Part shown: piece after piece, positions 32,869-44,700 of the stretch | Layout of the letters: each line of letters starts with the position of its first letter | Numbering within the stretch: the stretch's first letter is position 1 | Source of the DNA: Sorghum bicolor | Lineage: Eukaryota > Streptophyta > Magnoliopsida > Poales > Poaceae | Assembly (NCBI RefSeq): GCF_000003195.3 | Contig: NC_012879.2 | Span: forward strand, 24,782,017-24,846,016 | Direction of reading: 5' to 3' | DNA length: 64,000 nt | Translations under genes and position numbers: made by a program | The notes under the pieces: generated by a model | The model's database searches: none | What the model was told of the DNA's origin: nothing | Seen by the model: only the letters and a program-made list of their open reading frames with translations

Positions 32869-34521
32869 TGTTGGGTATTCTTAACATCATTACCAAAAGT
32901 AGACTAAGTTCTCTAAATCTAGCAACGGTGCCAAAAATACCAAACCTATCCCTCACACCACTTAAGCCAAGTTGTCATCCCCAGCATGATATAAGAGACG
33001 CGGTATTGAAATATGCAATTGCTCTTCTAAATAAATAATAAATTGGATCTGCAAGCGCACAGATTAATACCGATGCAGCATTTTAACCGGGAAGTATTCC
33101 AGGTATCGTTATTTATATTTTTACCACTGAGAAGGGATTAGCAATCATCACTAATGATTACAGAATAGAATATGCGATTGAGTATCTATCATTGCATGTA
33201 TAATTGAGAACATTATATCTAACTCTTCATACAGGGATAAGTGTCACATAAAAGATATATGAAATAATAATAGTGACAAGGATAACTAATCTGATCTAGC
33301 CACATAATAAATATGATAAGCACCTCAATTAGATACTCTAGAAAGTCATTAGCATGGTATTAGAACGAACTACAAGAATATTCCCTAAGTTATTCTCAAC
33401 TATATAGTCTAGCATATCATAGTTAGTGCAAGCATACTTAGCAATCATTGCGAGACAAGACTACGCCCATGCATAGTGATATTAGCAAGGAATATGAGAA
33501 ACATAGCAATCACTCCCCTGTAATAATGTTGCTCTCCAGCCCAATACACGAGAGGGGGACTATATAAGAATCAATGAAGCTGTCACTATCACGAACCACC
33601 CCACGATCTGGCATATTGGGTACAATCGCAGATAAATACGGTATAAGTACCACGCCTACACAATATCTATCATTTACCCATGGATCCGATGGATAAACGC
33701 TATACGATCCTAAGCATGTATATAGATCCAATCTAACTAAGCCAAGTACATAACTATGATAAACTAAGAACAATATAATCTTGAATATAAGCAAGTAGAG
33801 CAAAGTCATAAGCAATATATTGAAGTAGAACAAAGTCATATTCATAATATTGAAGAACAAAGATAATTAGAAAGCAATTAGAAGCACAATTAGAGAATTA
33901 CCAAGAATCCTCTTGACAGATCCGGAAACCAATCGAAGATTGACTCCTTCTAGTTCTAATCCTATGTAGCTATGCTAATCTAGATATCTAATTGATGTGG
34001 TGGCTCTAATCTTGATCAGAGGCTTCTTCTCCCTTGATGGAACAATGAATTAGGGTTGAGAGGCTCTCTCCTCCAGGGGCCAGGGGGTCTGGTTTTATAG
34101 TCCCTTCAAGTGAATATGGGCCCTTGGATCAAACCGACATAGATTGTATGGTTTAGATTCATCCTTTAGGTCGGTGGAGATCTCCCGCAAAGCAGAGTCC
34201 TGATTGGACTCAGGAGGTGGGCGGGTGCCCTGACCAACTGGGCGGCTGCCCAGGGTCTGGTCCCGTTTCGCCTCCGCTTCGGTCTCGTGGCTTCTGGAGT
34301 CTTCTAGATGTAAGATAATTGCGCAGCACGTTAATATCTTTACGTAATCCTAACATGTGGGCCTTTCTTCCATATTTCCTGATAACCCCCTGCAGAAATA
34401 GACAAACACCAAAACTCGTGGAATTCTGTCAGATAAAACCCTAAGTCTAGATCTTGATTTCATTTGGATCCTTTTCTTTATTTATTTGATAATTAAATTT
34501 GATACTTAAGGACCGTCAACA
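32869..34521 (-). repeat. 3' LTR of D (1653 bp)
   Basis: TGTTGGGTATTCTTAAC...GGACCGTCAACA. Its first half is unlike the A/C family and resembles E1; its last ~400 bases are shared by all. Polypurine tract AAGCTTGGGGGAATT on the minus strand adjoins at 34522. Confidence 0.93.
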
Positions 34522-36375
34522 AATTCCCCCAAGCTTACCTCTTGCTCGTCCCTGAGCAAGGATAGACTCAGCTATGGATCATAATTTGCTGCAATATTTA
34601 AAATTTTGACGGTACACATGCTTTTAAATAAGATCTCATCTCTGAGTTAGAGTAAACTGTCAAGACTTAAAACTTACTTACTTTACCTTCACGATGGGAC
34701 TTGTAACTGTCACTTCTGTCTTGAGTGGTTAAAAGATAGAACAGTCTAGCCAAGTGCCATGTCTCTTATTCTTGATCAGCTATAACTCTGGGGTTTTTGC
34801 AGACTTTCAAATAAAACTCAGAGATTCCTTGTATGATTCTCTCAGGTCTCTCTTTTGTAGTATTTTTGGATCCTTACCAAGGCATTGATGGTATATGCCT
34901 TCTCTCAAGATATGTAGTATTTGTGGTATGAGGCATAGTGACATTGCCTTTTCTCTCACCCTACTCTAATAAGGCTTTAATATCTGGAGCTCATAGGTGG
35001 GAGATAAAGTATACATACTCACAAGACATTTATTGCATAGTCAACAAAGAAACAAATCAATAAGCCAAATCAAGATGTGCATGTGTGGCGAATGAATGGT
35101 GTATGGTGATGTTGGTGATAACAATGGTGAAAACAATGGTGGTGGAAGTCTAATTCTACTTTGCTCTTTTGAGGGGATACATACCTTCCTTGATTTTGAA
35201 ACATTATGAGGAGAATGAGATGCTCTTCTTTTTCTTGTCTCTCAGGTGGGTATCTTACACCCCTAATTCTATAATCGGACACTTGTCCATTTTTACCTCT
35301 CGTCTCACTCTTTCTTTTCTTTCGAGGTTCCGAGCACTTGCTCCTTTTTATTTCCTCGTATATTTTTTTTATTTTCTTCTTTTTTTTAGAGCGCTCATCT
35401 CTTGAGATAATATAGCAAGTGGTAGTAACAAGATAACTTGAGCATTTATTTCACAAGGGGAAACAGAAATATTTTTGGTTATTCTCTCCCGGATTAGGAG
35501 CAGAATATTTTTGGGTGATTCTGGAGATGGAAATGGATGGATATATGTGGATGGTACTTCCGGAGTAGAAGTAGCATATATGAGTGAACGTGCAAGTGAA
35601 ATCTTGATTTAACCACATGACAAGCTCCTAAGGGTCTACACAGCTTGACCACACTCAATGCTCATAAGCAGTAAATAGTAAATGTGTGGCTCAAAGTCTA
35701 GCAAGCATGTATATATGGCTGTGGTAGGAATTTAAGCTCTCATCATACAGGAACTCATCATGCAACATTTTAAAGATTTTCAAAGATAAAATTCTCCAGA
35801 ATTCTAGCATCTCTAGGAACAGATAAATAGCAGCTCAACCTTCCCATATCGTATCCGTTAACAACTTAGACTTCAGATCAAGTTTTCATCCCACAAGTTT
35901 AGGTCTAGGGCAAGCTTTAAATTATAACAGTTATATCTAAACTTGAGAGAGAACTTAAAATTTTCAAATTAGACAGAGCAACTATTTATCATATCCATGC
36001 TTAAGTTTTTGTTTAGATACAGATTAGCATATCCACTTTATTTATTTATTAAACACACTAAGCAAAAGACATATATAAGCATAAAATCTTTATTTGGTTT
36101 TCCCATAGTTTATGTGTATTTTAATATTCTAAAATAATATAAGTATAAAAATAGATAGAAATACTTATCGAGGTAAATGGGGGTGCTCTCCCCTAAGCTG
36201 AATTTTGACGTAATTTCTCTTGATGTAGCTAGCAGGTGGCAGAGGTGTATTTGAAAGTCAGCAGCATTCTGACAGCGATTAGAATGTCCTCCGCCTGCGA
36301 GTCTTCTTGATTCTTAAATTCTCTTGGCAAGGCGTTCGGTGTTTTTAAGTCCTCCGAACAGGACTATCCATTTTC
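34522..36375 (-). other. 3' untranslated region of D with hairpin group
   Basis: Homologous to the 3' untranslated regions of A and F although the LTRs differ. Hairpins: GGGT/ACCC (35248-35262), GGAC-ACTT-GTCC (35277-35288), GAGC-ACTT-GCTC (35332-35343). The third has both stem sides changed relative to A and F and still pairs. A second polypurine-like core lies near 36199-36187. No gene seen. Confidence 0.75.
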
Positions 36376-36996
36376 TTAATCGTCCTGAGGTTCGTTGGGT
36401 GGCATAGTCGGTACTTCCGGCAGTGCTTCCTTTTCTTGTATAGTTATCTTCATTTTCCATACCTGACTCGGTGCTTCAATCTCCTCTGGATAATTCTGTT
36501 TAAACTCCACGTCTTCTGACCTTACAACTTCTCCTTCATAGTCTGCCCATCCGTCCTTGATGATCTGCCTCCTCTGGTTGCGGTTGCGTCTCTTTCTGAC
36601 CTGCTTAGATTCTTCAATGATATAGTTAGGGTCAGTAAAATAACGGCGTACCTTCTCTGAGGGGAAGTGCATATGGACTTCTCTGGTTCCAATGTAGATA
36701 ATTTCTTTAACGGTGCTGAGGAACGGTCTTCCAAGGATGATGGGTGGATCATACTCGTCTTCTCCCATGTCAACAACTTGAAAGTCTGTGTAGACAAGGT
36801 GATCGTCTATTTTGACTGGGACATCAGATACTATTCCTTGAACTTCTCGAAATGTCTGATCTGCCATCTGGAGCTGAATGTATGTTGGTCTTAGTGGCAT
36901 GGTCCCGAACAAGAGCCGATAAGTGACTGCGGCCATTATGTTGACGCCCGATCCGGTGTCGCAAATCGTCTTATAGAAGTTATATCCATTTATGGA
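36376..36996 (-). pseudogene. Retropepsin-like domain 2 of D
   Basis: Continues in frame after a single TAA (36999-36997). It starts SINGYNFYKTI, then the active-site loop CDTGSGVNIMAAVTYRLLFG (D at about 36958), LQMADQTF, VPVKIDDHLVYTDFQVVD, IILGRPFLSTVKEIIY and TREVHMHFPSEK. An arginine-rich tail (RKRRNRNQRRQ) and an acidic end follow. All expected retropepsin motifs are present, so the domain could be active. The natural stop is at 36376. In A the codon at the TAA site is read as sense (SIECTINGY). Confidence 0.82.
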
Positions 36997-38605
36997 TTAG
37001 TAGATGCTTGGCATTCCTGGGTCGTCCTTCTTGGTCAAAAACGGTGACTTAAGTTGGTGATCTTGGCCTCCATGGACTATAGTGACCATCTTAGCTGACT
37101 CGGTCCACACTTGCTTGTTCCTGTTTCTCCTGTTGGTCCACTTCCTTGATTCACGTCTGGATTGATCTGGAATTTGTGTAGTCTTGTTCTTGAAGAAAAA
37201 TGTCTCCTTCTTCCCTTTGACGTAGAAACTGATCTTGGCAGCACTAGCGTAGATGATAGCTCCCGTGGTGTTCAAAAATGGCCTTCCTAGGATGATAGGT
37301 GCTCTCTCATCATTTCCGGTCTCAACCACTACGAAGTCTGCTGGGGCATATAAAGTACCAACTCGGACACAAAGGTTCCTCACTATTCCTTTTGGAAAAG
37401 TTATCGTCTGATCTGCAAACTGCAAACACATGGTTGTTTCTAATAAAGGATATATAAAGAATTTTTCATAGAGTACCCTGGGTATAATGTTGACACTGGA
37501 GCCAAAGTCGCAGAGTGCTTCTGGGAAGTCCACCATGCCGATGGAGATCGGGATGACGGGGCGTCCTGGATCGCCTCTCTTGACCGGCAGACGGTCAGTA
37601 GAAAATTCAGTGACGGGGTTACTCCAATTACCTGCATCAAACATGTCTACAAGATTTGCAGATTCTAATCCTTCCGGTTGTGATGGTATACCGGGGTTAG
37701 TAGTAGGAACAGCAACAGCTATTTGATTTAACTGAGATTCAATCATTTTATTAAAGCTAATTTGATTCTTGATGGCAGTAGAAAAATTATCCATTCTATT
37801 ATTTATATTTTCTAGCATTCTATCATTTGATGCCAATTTCTTAGATAGGTTATCCATTAGCTTTCCTTGATTAGACACTAACTCTCTCAAAGGTGGAAAG
37901 TTATTATTATTGTTGTAAGAATTGTTACCTTGATAATTACCTGAGTAGTTAGGCCTCTGTTGATTCCAACCTTGATTTTGTTGAGGACGGTTGTAGTAGT
38001 AGTAGTAGTTGTTGTTGATGTAGTTCACATCCTCAAGTATCTCAGGGCAGTGGTTGCCTGAGTGTCCAGTGTCTCCACACTCCTCACAAGTCATGTGAGA
38101 GTCGTAGATGTGCATAACTTCTTTCTTGTCTCCAGCTCTATCGTCGAGCTTCTTCATGAGCAGGTCTAGCTTTGCAGACAGCATGTCTACCTCTTTCAGC
38201 TGATGCATACCTCCACCTCTCTTGCGTGTGTGGGTCCTCTCTTCATTCCAGCTTTGGTTGGACGCCATCTTCTCCGCAAGAGCTGTGGCTTGTGGTATAG
38301 TAAGTGATAAGAATGCTCCTCCAGCTGCAGCATCCATGGTCTCTCGGGCACTGTTGCTGAGCCCATGATAGAATGTCTGCATCAATAGCCAACTCTCCAT
38401 TCCATGATGGGGACATTCTAGGATGTAGTCTTGAAAGCGCTCCCATGCTTCTGGAACAGATTCATCATTTTGTTGCTGAAAACTTGTAATCTTCCCACGG
38501 AGAGCATTGGTCTTGCCCATGGGAAAGAACTTAGCCAGGAAGTTTGTTGAGCAGAGTGCCCATGTAGTATTCTTCTCCTTTGTAGCGTAGAACCACTGCT
38601 TCGCT
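36997..38605 (-). pseudogene. gag-pro: D Gag C-terminal part, zinc knuckle and retropepsin-like domain 1
   Basis: In frame from the MGKTNALRG part of Gag (38520); open upstream to about 38605. Counting from that Met: Gag helix region 1-70, CCHC zinc knuckle C145-X2-C148-X4-H153-X4-C158, an Asn/Tyr-rich spacer 168-206, a coiled-coil-like stretch ~211-270, and protease 1 at ~320-430 with LCD338-F-G-S-SVNIIP and APIILGRPFLNTTGAIIY. A lysine-rich KGKKETFFFKNK end follows. TAA at 36999-36997 separates it from domain 2. The upstream Gag is out of frame owing to one frameshift. Confidence 0.87.
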
Positions 38606-39020
38606 CTTCTAACAGTGAGAATGGGAAGAGGCGAAGTAGTATAGCGTCTTTAGAAACTCCTGCTATGGTGAATGTGTTGCAAATCTCCAGGAAGTGTTGT
38701 AAATGAGCACTAGCGTCTTCGTGTGCCTTCCCACAGAACTGGTTGGATTGCACCATGTTGATAAGTCCAGGCTTGAGCTCAAAGTTGCCATTGATCTCTG
38801 CAGCAGGTCCAGTGCGGATGTTGTCTGTAGTGGGAGCTGAGAACTCGCGGATTGATTTGTTCGCCATGGCTTTGAACTCTGAAGACAAGTTCCGGTGATC
38901 TTCTTGATTGGATGAAGCTTCTTGCTGAAGTGTTGATGATTTCTTTAGCTTGGCTCTCGTCTTCTTGAATAATGTTTCAGGATTGTCAACAAAATTTCCT
39001 AGAAGATGTCTTCTATTCAT
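38606..39020 (-). pseudogene. gag: D Gag, N-terminal part
   Basis: ATG 39020 (MNRRHLLGNFVDNPE) opens the frame. A second Met at 38867 (MANKSIREFSAPTTDNI) matches the start of the E1 Gag and may be the older start. QFCGKAHEDASAHLQHFLEI and LLRLFPFSLL follow, and the frame is lost at about 38605, where ARKWFY of E1 has its counterpart in the next frame. One small indel explains it. Confidence 0.85.
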
Positions 39021-39155
39021 ACATTCCCCTGCATAAGATAAAATAGAAAAATATCGGGGTAAAACTGTATGAGAGAATAGATAAGCTCAATCATATTAGT
39101 GATGCAAATGATAACTCAAAATCTTTTATTCTATTCCTGATTAGTAATCAACCTT

Positions 39156-39172
39156 GCCCGGCAACGGCACCA
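39156..39172 (-). other. Primer-binding site of D (tRNA-Asp-like)
   Basis: The plus strand reads GCCCGGCAACGGCACCA, two differences from the tRNA-Asp form used by A and C, eight bases inside the LTR. Confidence 0.75.
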
Positions 39173-39180
39173 AAAATGCT

Positions 39181-40834
39181 TGTTGGGTATTCTTAACATC
39201 ATTACCAAAAGTAGACTAAGTTCTCTAAATCTAGCAACGGTGCCAAAAATACCAAACCTATCCCTCACACCACTTAAGCCAAGTTGTCATCCCCAGCATG
39301 ATATAAGAGACGCGGTATTGAAATATGCAATTGCTCTTCTAAATAAATAATAAATTGGATCTGCAAGCGCACAGATTAATACCGATGCAGCATTTTAACC
39401 GGGAAGTATTCTAGGTATCGTTATTTATATTTTTACCACTGGGAAGGGATTAGCAATCATCACTAATGATTACAGAATAGAATATGAGATTGAGCATCTA
39501 TCATTGCATGTATAATTGAGAACATTATATCTAACTCTTCATACAGGGATAAGTGTCACATAAAAGATATATGAAATAATAATAGTGACAAGGATAACTA
39601 ATCTGATCTAGCCACATAATAAATATGATAAGCACCTCAATTAGATACTCTAGAAAGTCATTAGCATGGTATTAGAACGAACTACAAGAATATTCCCTAA
39701 GTTATTCTCAACTATATAGTCTAGCATATCATAGTTAGTGCAAGCATACTTAGCAATCATTGCGAGACAAGACTACGCCCATGCATAGTGATATTAGCAA
39801 GGAATATGAGAAACATAGCAATCACTCCCCTGTAATAATGTTGCTCTGCCAGCCCAATACACGAGAGGGGGACTATATAAGAATCAATGAAGCTGTCACT
39901 ATCACGAACCACCCCACGATCTGGCATATTGGGTACAATCGCAGATAAATACGGTATAAGCACCACGCCTACACAATATCTATCATTTACCCATGGATCC
40001 AATGGATAAACGCTATACAATCCTAAGCATGTATATAGATCCAATCTAACTAAGCCAAGTACATAACTATGATAAACTAAGAACAATATAATCTTGAATA
40101 TAAGCAAGTAGAGCAAAGTCAGAAGCAATATATTGAAGTAGAACAAAGTCATATTCATAATATTGAAGAACAAAGATAATTAGAAAGCAATTAGAAGCAC
40201 AATTAGAGAATTACCAAGAATCCTCTTGACAGATCCGGAAACCAATCGAAGATTGACTCCTTCTAGTTCTAATCCTATGTAGCTATGCTAATCTAGATAT
40301 CTAATTGATGTGGTGGCTCTAATCTTGATCAGAGGCTTCTTCTCCCTTGATGGAACCATGAATTAGGGTTGAGAGGCTCTCTCCTCCAGGGGCCAGGGGG
40401 TCTGGTTTTATAGTCCCTTCAAGTGAATATGGGCCCTTAGATCAAACCGACATAGATTGTATGGTTTAGATTCATCCTTTAGGTCGGTGGAGATCTCCCG
40501 CAAAGCAGAGTCCTGATTGGACTCAGGAGGTGGGCGGGCGCCCTGACCAACTGGGCGGCCGCCCAGGGTCTGGCCCCGTTTCGCCTCCGCTTCGGTCTCG
40601 TGGCTTCTGGAGTCTTCTAGATGTAAGATAATTGCGCAGCACGTTAATATCTTTACGTAATCCTGACATGTGGGCCTTTCTTCCATATTTCCTGATAACC
40701 CCCTGCAGAAATAGACAAACACCAAAACTCATGGAATTCTGTCAGATAAAACCCTAAGTCTAGATCTTGATTTCATTTGGATCCTTTTCTTTATTTATTT
40801 GATAATTAAATTTGATACTTAAGGACCGTCAACA
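39181..40834 (-). repeat. 5' LTR of D (1654 bp)
   Basis: Near-identical to 32869-34521, one base longer (CTGCCAGCC against CTCCAGCC). It holds GGGCGCCC (about 40538) and, on the minus strand, a TATAAAACC box near 40410. Confidence 0.93.
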
Positions 40835-40839
40835 GGCGG

Positions 40840-41115
40840 GCGCCCTGCCCCCGGGCCCGATCAGCCTCCCGTTCGTTCTCGTGGCTTCTGGAGTCTTCTA
40901 GATGGTAGAAAATTGCGCGGCACGTTAATATCTCTATGTAAACCCGACGTGTGGGCCTTTCTTCCGTATTTCCTGATAACCCCCTGCAGAAATACACAAA
41001 CACCAAAACTCGTGGAATTCTGTCAGATAAAACCCTAAGTCTAGGTGTTGGTTGCATTTGGATCCTTTTCCATGATTAATTGATGGTTAAATATGAGCAT
41101 TAAGGACCGTCAACA
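40840..41115 (-). repeat. 5' LTR of F, remaining part
   Basis: Continues 32868 after D and its TSD copy (40835-40839), ending GGACCGTCAACA. Confidence 0.88.
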
Positions 41116-41287
41116 CCGAAATGTGGGCATTTCTTCCTTATTTCCTGATAACCCCATGCAGAAACAGATAAACAACAAAACTCGTGGAATTCTGTCAGAT
41201 CAAACCCTAATTCTAGGTGTTGTTTGTATATTGGTCCTTTCCCTTGTTTATTTCATAATTAAAATTGATACTTAAGAACCGTCAACA
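41116..41287 (-). repeat. 5' LTR of B, remaining part
   Basis: Continues 25678 after F; 41116-41120 is the presumed TSD copy. Ends AGAACCGTCAACA, the outer end of B. The TSD of B would start GGTGT at 41288; its partner is off the window. Confidence 0.82.
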
Positions 41288-41798
41288 GGTGTGACATAGG
41301 TTCCATGCCTTTCACATACCTGGGGCTGCCTATGGGCACCACTAAGCCCAAGATAGATGACTTCACACCAATGTTGGACAGGGTTGAGAGACGACTGTCA
41401 GCTTGCTCCACATGGCTTTCTTATAGTGTCAGACTGGAGATGATTAACTCAGCAATCACACCTATCACAACTTATGCCATGTGCACACTCAAGCTACCAA
41501 AAGGGGTGATTGAAAATATAGATAGAGCAAGAAAGCAATGCCTATAGAGAGGGAACTCTGCAAAGAAAAAGGGTGGAAATCTTGTTGCCTAGCCAACTGT
41601 TCAGCTTCCAAAAGGAAAAGGAGGATTCGGGATCATAAACCTACATCTGCAAAATGATGCTTTGTTAATGAAACAGTTACATAAGTTCTATAACAAGGCA
41701 AACATTCCCTGGGTAAGAATTATATCGGACAAGTACTACAGTTCCAAAGTCACCCATGCTTCTAGAGAGATGGGCTCTTTCTGGTGGAAAGACATCCT
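41288..41798 (+). pseudogene. LINE (non-LTR) reverse transcriptase fragment
   Basis: Frame with FTYLGLPMGTTKPKI, DRVERRLSACSTWLSYSVR, EMINSAITPITTYAMC and LPKGVIENIDRARKQCL. These are the C-terminal RT and linker motifs of plant LINEs (YLGLPLG, LSRAGRLxLI, LP...I). Stops TAG at 41545-41547 and 41590-41592 stand where LINEs have Trp (LWRG and VAWxxV). After these come GKGGFGIINLHLQNDALLMK and FWWKDI. The left part was lost to, or separated by, B and the right is cut by G, so it is older than both. Confidence 0.85.
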
Positions 41799-44700
41799 TG
41801 TAACAGAACCGCCCAAATTATAAGAGATTAAGCTTAATAGTGACCATTTACACAGTCGAACCATCGAGCTTAAACCCATATAATCCTGGTAGTCCGTGAA
41901 ATTTCGAAGGATTTCAAACCACATATCGTACATACAGCCAAGATCGTAATAAGTTTAGCGGTCACCATTCACAATTACATCCAGTTTACAACATTCATAA
42001 AATACATCAGAGTTCTTAAAATTATTACAAACCAAGTTCTCAAGTAGCGGAAGCTTCATAGTTCAAAAATAACACACACATACTTAGTCCGATACAGTGC
42101 CATAGTTCAGTCATTCCCACAAAAGCAAAAGAGGAGGTAGAGTGACCATCGCCCTTGGTCTAGTCATCGCCCATTGCGGGGTACAAGCAGAGGATGCAAT
42201 AACCATAGTACATTTGACCATCTGCAAAACAACATGGGAGTAGAACCCTGAGTACGAGAATATACTCAGCTAGACTTACCCATCATAAACCAAAAATAAA
42301 GACTCTTCAAGGATCATGAAGGCTATATAGTGGGGGTAGCTGATGACTTTTTGCATAAAAGCACTATTCTATTAACATATCCTAAAGGAATCCTTCTTCT
42401 TTTAATTAGCTCAAGTTGAAAGTATCATTACCTAATCTAGGTTTGCACCTGCACTATGGCAAACAATGTAATAATATGATGGTACCTCATCATAGCATTC
42501 ATGCAATTATTTATCATATAACCCAAGTGTTCCATAGTCCTTACTACGAGGACGAAGCTCATGTCAAGTGCTCACTGTCCAGGAGCGATGGCGATTCAAA
42601 TCGATTTCTAACCAGCTGGCGAGTTATTCCCCACACAAACCACACTCACTGATCAAGTGAGCTACAGATCACCGTGTTACACTATCCAGGACCAATTCGC
42701 GGGTTCGGCAGGCACCGCCAGTACCCGAGGACCGTTCCGGCGACTGAGGTATCCAAGGTATACCAAGGTTACACGCCGCGCCCTCATCGTTCTCCTCAAC
42801 CATCACCAATACAGCGCATGGCGGCTCAACTCCCGGCCCGTATAGTGTTCAGGCTTCGCGGTCGGAATGACTTATCCTTCCAACTAAGTGTGGGGCATGC
42901 GTTCAACATGACAAGAGGGCCGTCAACGATCGGTCCTTAATCGACACAGGCAGGGGCACTACAGTCAACCCACCATAAGACCCTGCCCGGTCTCAAATTC
43001 CATTCCACACTTGGTTATTCTCTACCAAAGCAATCACCGCTTAATCAAGCAGGTATCCACCTATATCTCGTAGGTGACTGGAAATCACCCGACTTCTACC
43101 GGACTAGGCAAGCTAAGCATAGACTTCGTGCCTATCTACATAGGACAAGGTAGATAAACAAGTGGTGATATCAAGGAGTACATATGCATCAACGGTATCA
43201 AGCAATTCCTATCACTTAAATGCAACATAGTAGAATAAGCATAATATATTATTTAAGTTAGCGAGAATAGGGAGACTTAGAATGCTCCGAGGCTTGCCTT
43301 TCTCAAACGTGCTCGGCTTGTGATCCGGGCACTCTTGCAGCTCTTCTCCTGGCTCTGACACTCCCAGAGGTTCTGCTCCTGTGCTTCCTCCTGCTCCTCG
43401 AGTCCCACCTCGTTCTCCTGCGAGCCTGTATGATGCATGTGTGCTCATGAGTGGAGTGCGAGTTGCCCGGGTCCAATGCTTATATGAGAGGGTACCAAAT
43501 GACCATGACATGATGCATAGATGATTTAATTGGTCATTCTTTTTATAAGGTAGTCAACATCATCCGAGAACATGCAATCACACTAAGCATCTATTCTCTT
43601 CTCTTCTACAAATTGTCCTCAAGTGTAACCAGCAACTCACAAGATGCTTCAAAGATTCACCAAACCCGTTTTATTTACTTAATCTATATATACAATTCAT
43701 AATTTCTTTATCCATATTTAGGCCTACCAAACTAGCATGCATTTCTTTTTATCAATAAATTCCACAAAAATTACAGTAGACTACCAGTCAAACATAAAGT
43801 CTACCATAAATTTCCCATAATATTTGGACACTTATTTTGAGCTACAAAAATCACAAGATTAATTCATAAAAGCAAGTATAAATACTCTACTGTGGTATAA
43901 GTGTCAAACAACAGATTTCATATTTTTATAAGTTACTTATTATCATAAGAAACACTCACAAAAATTTCCAGATTAATTGCATGATCCAATTATTTACTAA
44001 AAATCATAAACCACTGCCATGCAAGCATTTAAATCACCATAAATTCATACATACAGCAATTAATGTGTAACATATTTTTCCTAGAGCCTAAACATCTATG
44101 GGGAGCCCATAAAACAAGTTTAATATTTTTCTGAGCTATATTTTAATTACTATGCATTTTACAATTTCCAGCAAAGACATGGATTAAATATAATTGCGCA
44201 GGAAAGTTGCTCAAACATGACATGCAACCCAACCAAACTGCAGACCTGAGATTCTAGAACACATCAAAATTTATTTCACTAATTTTGGAGCTATAGATCT
44301 CAAGATATGGATTTTAGAACATTTAAACCATTTTCTGGAAATCATTTTTCTGAAAAACAATTCAAATCCACCCCAGGACCAACTAGGTGCACTCGATGCA
44401 GTGCACCTTCGGTTGCTGACGAGCGGACCCGCCTGCCAGCCGGGCCCGCTGGCCAGAGCGCAGAGAGGGGAGAACTCCGGCGAGCCGGAGCTCACCGTCG
44501 GCGACCTCTTTCGGCGAATCAAACTGCTATACGCGTTCTATGGTTCAAGGCGAACTCAGCGCACCCTTTTGCGCGGCCTGAAACGGACCGGAGCAAGCCC
44601 GCCACCGACCATGGCGGAGCGGCGGCGCTGCTCACCGCCGTCCCGAGGCGCTGGCCCGGTAGAGCGCGACTGGCGTGGCTCGCGAGCGTCGCGGTGCCGA

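Larger units (their letters stand above)
32869..40834 (-). mobile_element. D: young non-autonomous gag-pro-pro retrotransposon, nested in F
   Basis: LTRs of 1653 and 1654 bp, identical TSDs GGCGG (32864-32868 and 40835-40839), PBS at the right LTR, polypurine tract at the left. The 4.66-kb interior encodes Gag with a zinc knuckle and two tandem retropepsin-like domains, then 1.9 kb of untranslated sequence. There is no RT, RNase H or integrase, and the distance leaves no room for them. I count about 15 differences between the LTRs (~0.9%), the lowest here. Movement would need RT and integrase from another element. Confidence 0.92.
25679..41115 (-). mobile_element. F: second non-autonomous protease-only element, nested in the 5' LTR of B and split by D
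   Basis: LTRs 25679-26958 and 31863-32868 plus 40840-41115. The flanks CTGAC and CCGAA agree at 3 of 5 bases and are taken as a worn TSD, since the LTR of B continues correctly on both sides. The internal structure is the same as A: no gag, RT or integrase, two decayed protease domains, and the same 1.7-kb leader of unknown origin. Its 5' LTR was later hit by D. Confidence 0.88.
2858..41287 (-). mobile_element. B: old Athila-clade Ty3/gypsy element, host of four insertions
   Basis: The pieces of B are 41287-41116 and 25678-24653 (5' LTR), then PBS and gag (24643-24193), gag continued and pro-RT (15883-13619), RNase H-integrase (6199-4386), an extra reading frame (4004-3392) and 3' untranslated sequence to 2858. 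Insertions A, C, F and E1 fill the gaps. The coding frame continues across A (EFD-D-ACLTSF) and across C (RGES-GVLRANF) once one TSD copy is removed. Athila affiliation rests on the RT motifs ([29 protein letters not shown]) and the tRNA-Asp PBS. The 3' LTR is not in the window. Confidence 0.85.

Noticed and set aside
33510..33860. Frame MFFNIMNMTLFYFN..., repeated at 39757-40173
   Set aside because: Both are in the two LTRs of D; hydrophobic appearance comes from A/T-rich sequence.
42657..42940. Frames in the LTR of G that seem to continue in the LTR of K
   Set aside because: Similarity is at the DNA level and phases differ between the two LTRs.
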